Below, piece by piece: positions 1-6,188 of a stretch of DNA of 11,429 bases. The notes under the pieces are model-generated. The model was not told the origin of the DNA, did no database searches, and was given only the letters and a program-made list of their open reading frames with translations. Each line of letters starts with the position of its first letter. Position 1 is the first letter of the stretch. Made by a program: the position numbers and the translations under genes. This DNA comes from Richelia sp. UBA3308 (GTDB lineage Bacteria > Cyanobacteriota > Cyanobacteriia > Cyanobacteriales > Nostocaceae), in assembly GCA_002361335.1 (NCBI GenBank), contig DESS01000087.1:1-11429 (forward strand), given 5' to 3'.

Positions 1-170
1 CACAAATAAACTAATGAATATAAATTGCTATACGGGCAACCTCAAGTGTAAATTACTATAAAAAGTTGGAATAAGTCTAGGACGTTTATGTAAATTTTAT
101 TTAAAAAGAATATTACACTTTTGTCGCGCAATATCCGGTTTTGTCCAGTAAATAGCCTACTAGGAGATAA

Positions 171-429
171 CTCCAAATTACTGCAACTGACGATGGTATT
201 CCCAGTCAAAGTTTTACCAAAGACTTTGCGATAAGCCCTTCGGGCATGCGCTTCACGATCGCAGTTACTAATCTTAATGAGGCACCAACAAATATCGAAT
301 TATCAAATTCCTCGGTTGTGGAACATGAAATTGGTGCAGTAATTGGAAATCTCACAGTCAGCGATGTTGATAGCACTAATTTTACTTATACCGCTACATC
401 AAACCTGGGAAAATCTGGTAATCCTCCAT
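171..429 (+). pseudogene. Cadherin-like repeat fragment of a large adhesin-type protein (5' part of a broken gene)
   Basis: Reading from 171 in the frame that includes 246 gives ITATDDGIPSQSF, then TIAVTNLNEAPTNIELS and then VIGNLTVSDVD. These are the DDG, NEAP and DxD signatures of bacterial cadherin-like repeats, which bind calcium at repeat junctions in surface or secreted adhesins. The frame is closed at its 5' end by TAA at 168-170, and no start codon or upstream repeat is visible, so the N-terminal part is lost. At its 3' end the frame runs into the foreign insert near 420-435 and stops at TAG 450-452. Only the end of one repeat and the start of the next remain. The DUF4114 fragment at 866-1525 is probably the other end of the same gene. 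The cadherin assignment is firm; a common origin with 866-1525 is inferred from order and orientation. A short protein starting at ATG 246 is unlikely to be real, because homology extends upstream of it. Confidence 0.75.
228..254. repeat. 27-bp palindrome-centred insert inside the cadherin frame
   Basis: Between codons for KDF and TIAVTNLNEAP lie nine codons reading AISPSGMRF that do not fit a cadherin strand. Their core is the perfect 11-bp palindrome GCCCTTCGGGC (235-245). Removing exactly 27 bp restores a normal cadherin strand and leaves the frame unchanged. The same palindrome recurs at 11396-11406. It resembles the small dispersed palindromic repeats of Nostocales genomes; the class name is not certain. 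Confidence 0.6.
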
Positions 430-572
430 CGGTACCCGACCTTAACGGCTAGTTCGGGATTAGTGCCAGGTATTTCACCTGGTTCTCTAACGCTTGTGGC
501 TGACGCTACAAGAACTCAGTTGGTCGTCCCGTAGACGGTGAAACCGCCACATTCCCAACGAAGATATCGCGC
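430..572 (-). ncRNA. Possible omega/reRNA scaffold remnant of the TnpB-type element
   Basis: Immediately 3' of the TnpB-related stop codon, reading on the minus strand, four hairpins are packed into about 110 nt: CGGT/ACCG (536-546), an 8-bp stem with one G-U pair and a 4-nt loop (493-512), CCAGGT/ACCTGG (466-482), and CCCGA/TCGGG (435-458). The last ends within a few bases of the point where adhesin homology stops. In TnpB systems the guide RNA scaffold overlaps or follows the 3' end of tnpB, ends at the element's right end, and takes its guide from flanking DNA. The position and folding fit that arrangement; transcription and family are not shown. With the nuclease gone, it could only act with a TnpB encoded elsewhere. 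Confidence 0.4.
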
Positions 573-863
573 TTAGTCCGCTGTTAACGGCACTTGATAG
601 AAGTCATGGCGACGAGCGCCTTTTAACTTCTTAGAGAGTCTGCGCCATGCAGCCCATACGTGTCTTCTTGTGCCGACAACTATTGTCGTCGTTGTGGGAG
701 GAGCGAAATGGGCAGGCATAGACTCGGATAATCGCATGGCTCTACGAGCCAACACGAAACCTGCTGCGGTATCGGAACTCAGTCCCATTCTCCGCATAAA
801 TTTAGTCAATCCAATCAACGAAGAGTAAGCCCTACTTTCCCAAAATACTTCCACGGGAGCCAC
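573..863 (-). pseudogene. C-terminal fragment of a TnpB-related RuvC-like nuclease
   Basis: On the minus strand 96 codons are open from a GTG to TAA at 573-575, and homology-like sequence continues a few codons upstream of the GTG (RKLVAPVEV), so the GTG is not a real start. The segment AYSSLIGLTKFMRRMGLSSD then TAAGFVLARRAM matches the last RuvC part of long TnpB-related proteins: an AY..IG..K...R.GLS block, then an Asp followed by small residues and ARR, with D31 as candidate RuvC-III Asp. After it come RRHVWAAWRRLSKKLKGARR and a short tail, also typical of that group. A full protein of this family has several hundred residues; the other RuvC Asp/Glu residues and the N-terminal domain are missing, so it cannot be an active nuclease. 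The family call rests on remembered motifs, not on a search. Confidence 0.5.
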
Positions 864-865
864 TA

Positions 866-1525
866 ATTTTCTCCGACACCACTACTTTAAAAGTAGAAAC
901 TCTAGGTGAATCCGAATTTTCCTTGGGTTGGAATCATACAAATGGTAGTAGCAATTTCAAAGATTTATTAATAAACATTCAACAACAAATCAAAATTCAC
1001 CTTTCGGCACAAATCTTCAGAATTCTTCACAAGCTGAATTAATAGATTTAACAGGCTTGACAAAACCAGTAGTAAATGCTGAGTTTTCAGTATTTAGAGA
1101 AGCTGCATTCAACAACGAAGTTTACTTCTATAAAGTAGATGACATTACAGGTAAAGTTGATGGATTGACACCTGAAAGTCACAGCTACCTGGAAGCCGCT
1201 CTCAAAAATATTGTCAAAGATGCAGTTACTGGTGAAGAAGTTAAATTAAGTGCAGCGAATCAAGGCATAGAAACAGTAACAGTTCAAATCGAAACCGGTT
1301 CAATTATTGCTCCCTTAATTATTGTAAAGGGTAATTTGGATCAACTTACCGACACAAATAGCAGCAATAATCCCGAGGTTTACTTTCCTTATATTGGAGC
1401 AAACACTGATAGAGTTGACCACATTCGGCTACTTGCTGAAAATACATGGCGGTTTTGAGGATTTGCCCAATGGTGGCGATTTAGACTATAACGACTTGAT
1501 TGTCAAGGTTAATTTTAAGGTGTAA
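866..1525 (+). pseudogene. DUF4114-type C-terminal domain of a broken secreted protein (two frameshifts)
   Basis: Adhesin-like sequence resumes near 866 (SDTTTLKVETLGESEFSLGW), shifts frame around 970-985, and continues as an S/T/N/Q-rich linker into a long domain: ELIDLTGLTKPVVNAEFSVF, EVYFYKVDDITGKVDGL, GSIIAPLIIVKGNLD, NPEVYFPYIGANTDRVDHIR. At LLAENT the frame breaks again: one extra base around 1447-1450 gives an early TGA, while the neighbouring frame continues GFEDLPNGGDLDYNDLIVKV to TAA at 1523-1525. The domain aligns end to end with the C-terminus of the 8566-10098 protein (EVYFYKVDD against NTVGFYKIKD; IIAPLIIVKGNLD against IYAPFIIADGNID; GFEDLP.GGD.D..D in both). I assign it to the DUF4114 family. 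The TTG at 1057 is an artefact of the open frame, not a start. Together with 171-429 it was probably the export end of a cadherin-repeat protein. Confidence 0.75.
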
Positions 1526-1918
1526 ACAATCCTTATTGACTATTTAATCATTGATATGGGTGGGTTTAACAAATCCTCCGTATTTCTATGAAAGTAGAAA
1601 AACTTATCTTAAATTTTAACAACGGTTAAACTATCATATAGAATACTTTTTTATCAAAAAACTGTAAAAAATGATTTTATGTATAAACTATACCCTTGGC
1701 AAAACTAAGATTTTATAACTACTATATTTTTCAGTGATTACCCGAATAGCATATGTTCCCGAATCTAGGTATAAATAACATTCAGAAGTTACTAGTAAAG
1801 TCAACCAAATGTGGTGTTTTATCTATTATTAACCAAATAACAACCCATTCATAACTTGATAGACATACTTTGATTAAAAGCAATTTATTAGAGCGGCAAT
1901 CCGGATGATACTGATATT
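1526..1918. other. AT-rich spacer before the secretion cassette
   Basis: This stretch of 393 bp has no supportable gene on either strand, no tandem heptamers and no strong terminator hairpin after the dead gene. It should hold the promoter of the downstream isomerase gene. A TATAAA-like box at 1770-1775 has no recognisable -35 partner, so no promoter is called. Confidence 0.5.
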
Positions 1919-2671
1919 ATGACCGCAGTTTTGCAAATTGGCGATCGCGCAATAAACGTTGATGAAATAATTCCGCTGCTCAAGCAGTACGGCATGTTGC
2001 CTCAGTTGCTAAAAGAAATAGTTATTGAGAATGCAACAGCTTCGATTTCGTTGACAGAAGAAGAAGTGACAACAGCTTATAAACAGTTTTATCAGCAGCA
2101 GCAGCTAGGGGATGAAACACAACTACAAGCTTGGTTAAAATCCCGTGGTTTGGAGCGGGAACAACTAGATTACCTGGTGACTCGTAATCTTCGTTTAGAA
2201 AAATTTAAACAAGACACATGGGGAGCAAAGGTAGAGCCATATTTTCTACAACGCAAGGAAAAATTAGATAAAGTAATTTATTCCTTAATTCGGGTTAATG
2301 ATATAGCCGTTGCCCAGGAATTATATTTTCGCGTTCAAGAAAATGAGCAGCCTTTTACAGAAATTGCCCGGGAGTATTCTAAAGGGCCAGAAGCACAAAC
2401 TGGTGGTTTAATTGGTCCAGTAGAATTGGGGGTTCCCCATCCAGTTTTAGGAAAAATGTTGCTCAAGTCTCAACCAGGGCAAGTTTTACCGCCAACTCGT
2501 TTGGGAGATTGGATTGTAATTGTCCGACTAGAACAATTTCTTCCGGCGCAGTTAGATGCAGCGACTCAACAGCGACTTTTAAACGAGCAATTTGAAGCCT
2601 GGTTGCAGGGAGAAATATCTTCTGCCATCAAAAATGGTGAGTTATCGATAGATAATTCCGCTGAAGGCTAA
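1919..2671 (+). CDS. Parvulin-type peptidyl-prolyl cis-trans isomerase (PpiC/SurA-like), 250 aa
   Basis: Expected to catalyse cis-trans isomerisation of X-Pro bonds, or to act as a chaperone holding a client. The N-terminal ~115 residues are helical and polar, with Gln- and Glu-rich stretches, as in the SurA N-domain. Residues ~118-205 form the rotamase domain: KVIYSLIRV, FTEIAREYSKGPEAQTGGLI and GDWIVIVRLEQF follow the parvulin pattern of a beta strand, a helix, an A.E.S..P....GG turn and a final strand. No signal peptide or membrane segment is visible, so the protein is probably cytoplasmic, unlike classical periplasmic SurA. A short C-terminal extension (~206-250) contains helix LLNEQFEAWLQGEI. 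It is the first gene of a collinear set with the ABC exporter and HlyD, which suggests it keeps export cargo in a secretable state; that role is inferred. The ATG at 1919 has no good Shine-Dalgarno. A perfect HIP1 site lies at codons 8-10. Confidence 0.85.
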   Translation: MTAVLQIGDRAINVDEIIPLLKQYGMLPQLLKEIVIENATASISLTEEEVTTAYKQFYQQQQLGDETQLQAWLKSRGLEREQLDYLVTRNLRLEKFKQDTWGAKVEPYFLQRKEKLDKVIYSLIRVNDIAVAQELYFRVQENEQPFTEIAREYSKGPEAQTGGLIGPVELGVPHPVLGKMLLKSQPGQVLPPTRLGDWIVIVRLEQFLPAQLDAATQQRLLNEQFEAWLQGEISSAIKNGELSIDNSAEG

Positions 2672-2674
2672 TTC

Positions 2675-2702
2675 GATTTTAGATTTTGGATTTTGGATTT
2701 TG
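2675..2702. repeat. Tandem heptamer array, (GATTTTG)4
   Basis: Four contiguous 7-bp units: GATTTTA followed by three GATTTTG, beginning 4 nt after the isomerase stop codon. The period of seven is characteristic of the short tandemly repeated repetitive (STRR) sequences described from heterocystous cyanobacteria. Confidence 0.85.
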
Positions 2703-2841
2703 GATGGGAATTTAAACGGTTTTAAGTTATGTCGTTTTAACTATGGTTGTTTTCTGTCTTTATGAAAAATCAAGAAATAAACGATTTCAGGGTGGATTAT
2801 GGCGTAAGTCATATAAGCAAAAATGCATCACCATTTCATTT

Positions 2842-2859
2842 AATCCAAAATCCAAAATT
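2842..2859. repeat. Complementary heptamer array, AATCCAAAATCCAAAATT
   Basis: About two and a half units of the reverse complement of the 2675-2702 repeat. It could pair with that array across about 140 nt. Confidence 0.75.
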
Positions 2860-2865
2860 CTCAAA

Positions 2866-2899
2866 CCTTCAGGTGTATTAATCCTTCAGGTGTATTAAT
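2866..2899. repeat. Perfect 17-bp tandem duplication
   Basis: CCTTCAGGTGTATTAAT occurs twice with no spacer (2866-2882 and 2883-2899). The copies are identical, which points to a recent slippage or duplication event. The unit is longer than and unrelated to the flanking heptamers. Confidence 0.9.
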
Positions 2900-2997
2900 T
2901 AGGATTACTTCTGCGCCCCAGAGGTTCTACAGCCCCCTAGCCAAGAACTTTCATAAATATAAAAATCAGCAACGAGAAGAAAGTAATTCCGGCATCG

Positions 2998-3016
2998 AAA
3001 ATCCAAAATCCAAAAT
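2998..3016. repeat. Heptamer array abutting the exporter start codon
   Basis: AAAATCCAAAATCCAAAAT again carries the complementary heptamer and ends 4 nt before the ATG at 3021. It occupies the position of the ribosome binding site, and no purine-rich Shine-Dalgarno is present. Confidence 0.8.
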
Positions 3017-3020
3017 ACCA

Positions 3021-6000
3021 ATGACTTATACTACAACTAACATTCAAGAATTTTTAACGGGGATTACGCCCTTTAACCAGTTAAAACCGCTGGCACTCAA
3101 AAAGCTTTTAGAAAAAGCACAATTGTACCGCTACCGCATGGGACAAGTGATTTTGGCGCGGGAAAAAATGCCCGCTCAAATATCTATCCTGTATTCGGGA
3201 CAAGTGCGTTTATTGGGTTACGAACCCCAAACCCAAATACCCGTAACTTTGGCAAGATTGCAACCCGGAGAAATTATGGGTTGCCTCGAAGCAGTAAGGG
3301 GAGTACCTGGTTCCACCGCTATTGCCTCGACGGAAGTTATTTGTATTAACTTAAATATTACAGATTTTCTGGCTTTATTAGGACAAGAAGAAAGCTTTGG
3401 CACACATTTTTATAATCATGCGGGAATAGTTGAAGTATTTGAATTACTTTCCAAGCAACTGCAAAATCATGCAAATAGTCAATTAATACTTGAGGCATCC
3501 GATTGTAATAATTCTAAAGAATTAGCATTAAAAATTTTCGATGATACACAAATTGTAAACTTAAGCAATCGCGAGGGATTAAATCAATTAAATCCCGATT
3601 ATGTTTGGTTGGTGAGTGGAGGAACAGTTTCCCCCGAAGTAATCGGCAATCAGTTTGATTCAACACAATTCTTACCCAAAGGAAGTCGGGTACGTTTACT
3701 AGGTGTAAGAGCAGATATTTTTTCACCATCACAACAAACGTTGCTACAAGATAGCACCGAAGAAGTGCAACATGCGAATATCGCCGAAGTAATTCCCGCT
3801 TCATCAGCAAAAAGCTACGATGATATTCCCTACGCACCCCCAGAACCTCCAGAAGCAGAACAGAATTTAAATAACCGAGATTTTGCTCCTAGTAAATATC
3901 CCTACGTGCGCGGAAGTGGTGGCTTAAATGCAATTTTGGCCTGCTTCCACATGTTGAGTAAACATCTGAATATGCCCTTCCGCAAGGAAATTATTCGTAA
4001 AGTATTAATTAATCAACAAACGCGCACCGGCTCCCTGACGTTGCAGCAATGCGGTGCAGTAGCGCAATTAGTAGGTTTAAGGCCACAACTGATCGGCGTA
4101 CCCTCAGGGGCAATAGGAAGAATTGAAGCCCCTGCCATAGTGCAATGGCAAGATAGCTTTGCCCTACTTTACGAAATTAATCCCAAAACCATCGTAGTTG
4201 GCGTACCGGAATCGGGAATCCTGCGTAAAAAAACTGCCGATGTCACACAGGTGCTGCTTCAATCCAAACCCCAAACCGAACAAGAACAACAACAAGATGC
4301 CATTCCCGTATTACTGCTGCAAGCCACCTCAGAAACACCACAGCAAAAATTCGGGTTAAGTTGGTTCTTACCTTCTTTAAATAAGTATAAAGGCGTACTA
4401 ACAGAAGTTTTTATTGCTTCCTTCTTCGTGCAGTTGTTCGGTTTAGCGAATCCCCTTGTTACCCAGGTAATTATCGACAAAGTAATTAACCAGAACAGTC
4501 CCGATACCCTGCAAGTTCTCGGTGTATTTTTATTGGTAATTGCAGTATTTGAAGCATTACTGACCAGTATTCGTACTTATTTGTTTGTCGATACCACCAA
4601 CCGAATTGACTTAACTTTAGGTTCAGAAATTATCGACCATTTACTACGGTTACCATTACGTTACTTTGAAAAACGACCCGTAGGTGAACTTTCCACCAGG
4701 GTAAACGAATTAGAAAAAATTCGTAGCTTTTTAACAGGAACAGCTTTAACAGTGGTGTTAGATGCGGTTTTCTCCGTGATCTACATCGTAGTAATGTTTA
4801 TTTATAGTTGGATACTAGCTTTAGTCGCCCTAGGAACATTGCCATTATTTGCCATACTCACGTTTGTGGTTTCTCCCATAGTGCGGCGACAGCTACGGCA
4901 TAAAGCAGAACGTAACGCTCATGCCCAATCCCACCTAGTAGAAGTATTATCCGGTATCCAGACAGTAAAAGCCCAAAATATTGAATTACGTTCCCGTTGG
5001 CAATGGCAAGAACGTTATGCTCGTTATGTCAGTGCTGGTTTTAAAACAGTACAAACTTCTACTGCAGCTAGTTCTACCAGTGGTTTTCTAAATAAACTTT
5101 CCGGTTTACTCGTGTTGTGGGTGGGAGCTTACTTAGTATTAGAAGGTAACCTAACCTTAGGACAATTAATCGCCTTTCGGATCATCGCCGGTTATGTTAC
5201 CAGTCCCCTGCTACGTCTTACCCAGTTATGGCAAAACTTCCAAGAAACCGCACTATCCTTGGAACGTTTGAGTGACATTATTGATTCACCCCAAGAAGCC
5301 ACCGAAGAAGACAAAGGAAATATTCCCATGCCCATGATTGAAGGGGCTGTAAAATATGATAACGTCTCCTTCCGCTTCAAGCCCACAGGGCCAATGCAAT
5401 TAAATAACATTAACTTAGAATTTCCTGCTGGGGTATTTGTCGGTGTTGTTGGACAAAGTGGTTCCGGTAAAAGTACCTTAATGAAACTGCTACCCCGTTT
5501 ATATCCCTTAGAATCAGGTCGTATTCTCATCGACGGTTACGATATTAACAAAGTAGAACTTTATTCCCTGCGACAACAAGTAGGTATTGTGCCTCAAGAT
5601 ACCCTACTTTTTGAAGGTTCAGTCCAGGAAAACATCGCTTTAAATTATCCTGATGCCACCCCAGAGGAGATTATCGAAGCAGCGAAAATTGCAGTAGCCC
5701 ATGAATTTATCATGGATTTGCCCAACGGTTACAATAGTAGAGTCGGCGAACGAGGTAGCGCTTTATCCGGTGGACAACGGCAAAGAGTCGCAATTGCGCG
5801 GACAATCTTACAAAACCCCCGTTTATTAATTTTAGACGAAGCTACCAGCGCTCTCGACTACGAATCGGAACGTCAGGTATGCTTAAATTTAGCAGAAGCC
5901 TTTAAAGGACGAACTGTTTTCTTTATTACTCACCGTCTAAGTACTATACGTAACGCCGATATAATTTTGATGTTAGACAAAGGTTACGTTGTAGAACAAG

Positions 6001-6074
6001 GAACCCACCAAGAATTAATGTCACTCAAAGGGCGTTACTACTGCCTCTATCAACAACAAGAAGCACAAATTTAA
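3021..6074 (+). CDS. Type I secretion ABC exporter with cNMP-binding-like and degenerate C39 domains, 1017 aa
   Basis: Inner-membrane ATP-driven exporter of the HlyB/peptidase-C39 class. Residues ~15-125 form a cyclic-nucleotide-binding-like fold with the turn LQPGEIMGCLE (P82-G83-E84). The phosphate-binding Arg expected afterwards is not seen (GVPGSTAIAS). Residues ~126-285 include a strand pattern (YVWLVSGGTVSPEVIG) that may be a second degenerate domain of that kind. Residues ~292-415 are C39-like: GSGGLNAILACFHML (298 on) sits where the family has DCGxxxLxM, with Gly for the catalytic Cys; SFALLYEI (S379 on) replaces the His motif; the Asp of the usual DP is Gly394. It is therefore a docking rather than a cleaving domain. 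Six membrane helices lie in ~456-745. The ATPase starts near 774: Walker A GQSGSGKST (811-819), signature LSGGQ (915-919), Walker B LLILDE (D939, E940), switch H971. The ATPase is intact. It is collinear with hlyD-like 6189-7739. Much longer than HlyB (about 700 aa) because of the N-terminal additions. Confidence 0.95.
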   Translation: MTYTTTNIQEFLTGITPFNQLKPLALKKLLEKAQLYRYRMGQVILAREKMPAQISILYSGQVRLLGYEPQTQIPVTLARLQPGEIMGCLEAVRGVPGSTAIASTEVICINLNITDFLALLGQEESFGTHFYNHAGIVEVFELLSKQLQNHANSQLILEASDCNNSKELALKIFDDTQIVNLSNREGLNQLNPDYVWLVSGGTVSPEVIGNQFDSTQFLPKGSRVRLLGVRADIFSPSQQTLLQDSTEEVQHANIAEVIPASSAKSYDDIPYAPPEPPEAEQNLNNRDFAPSKYPYVRGSGGLNAILACFHMLSKHLNMPFRKEIIRKVLINQQTRTGSLTLQQCGAVAQLVGLRPQLIGVPSGAIGRIEAPAIVQWQDSFALLYEINPKTIVVGVPESGILRKKTADVTQVLLQSKPQTEQEQQQDAIPVLLLQATSETPQQKFGLSWFLPSLNKYKGVLTEVFIASFFVQLFGLANPLVTQVIIDKVINQNSPDTLQVLGVFLLVIAVFEALLTSIRTYLFVDTTNRIDLTLGSEIIDHLLRLPLRYFEKRPVGELSTRVNELEKIRSFLTGTALTVVLDAVFSVIYIVVMFIYSWILALVALGTLPLFAILTFVVSPIVRRQLRHKAERNAHAQSHLVEVLSGIQTVKAQNIELRSRWQWQERYARYVSAGFKTVQTSTAASSTSGFLNKLSGLLVLWVGAYLVLEGNLTLGQLIAFRIIAGYVTSPLLRLTQLWQNFQETALSLERLSDIIDSPQEATEEDKGNIPMPMIEGAVKYDNVSFRFKPTGPMQLNNINLEFPAGVFVGVVGQSGSGKSTLMKLLPRLYPLESGRILIDGYDINKVELYSLRQQVGIVPQDTLLFEGSVQENIALNYPDATPEEIIEAAKIAVAHEFIMDLPNGYNSRVGERGSALSGGQRQRVAIARTILQNPRLLILDEATSALDYESERQVCLNLAEAFKGRTVFFITHRLSTIRNADIILMLDKGYVVEQGTHQELMSLKGRYYCLYQQQEAQI

Positions 6075-6083
6075 AAGTCAAAT

Positions 6084-6111
6084 AAAGGCTAAAGGCTAAA
6101 GGTTAAAGATT
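6084..6111. repeat. Tandem heptamer array, (AAAGGCT)-type, four units
   Basis: AAAGGCT, AAAGGCT, AAAGGTT, AAAGATT follow each other directly, 9 nt after the exporter stop codon. The units decay along the array. Confidence 0.85.
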
Positions 6112-6119
6112 AAACATCA

Positions 6120-6154
6120 ATGCCCAATGCCCCATGCCCCATTCCCCATGCCCA
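6120..6154. repeat. Tandem heptamer array, (ATGCCCC)-type, five units
   Basis: ATGCCCA, ATGCCCC, ATGCCCC, ATTCCCC, ATGCCCA run without a gap. This CCCCATG/CCCCATT motif is an STRR class common in heterocystous cyanobacteria. Two heptamer families therefore sit side by side in a 114-bp spacer. Confidence 0.9.
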
Positions 6155-6188
6155 ATACTCACACCCAACTCCTACCTTGTAAATACCC

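Larger units (their letters stand above)
430..872 (-). mobile_element. Truncated IS200/IS605-type insertion remnant (TnpB-related 3' end)
   Basis: A block visibly richer in G+C than its surroundings interrupts the broken adhesin gene. It holds, on the minus strand, the last ~100 codons of a TnpB-related protein and then about 140 nt of hairpin-rich non-coding sequence up to the junction. Right-end-proximal tnpB followed by structured RNA is the usual layout of IS605/IS1341-type elements. The rest of tnpB, any tnpA and the opposite end are absent, so this is a dead relic. Boundaries are estimates: one near 420-435, where cadherin homology is lost, and one near 866-880, where adhesin-like codons resume. 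No target duplication is visible, which is expected for this family. Confidence 0.5.
2672..3020. other. Repeat-filled spacer between isomerase and exporter genes
   Basis: This stretch of 349 bp has no gene but three heptamer arrays (2675-2702, 2842-2859, 2998-3016) and one 17-bp tandem duplication (2866-2899). The first array is in inverted orientation to the other two, so the transcript could fold across most of the spacer. No T-tract terminator is seen, so read-through into the exporter gene is possible. Confidence 0.6.

Noticed and set aside
430..872. Group II intron as explanation for the GC-rich insert
   Set aside because: No GUGYG-like 5' end, no domain V hairpin and no reverse transcriptase sequence could be found; the protein piece fits a TnpB-related C-terminus better.
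2675..3016. CRISPR array
   Set aside because: Units are contiguous heptamers without unique spacers.
3218..5530. Minus-strand open frames within the exporter gene
   Set aside because: They are shadows of a strongly conserved coding frame and resemble no protein.
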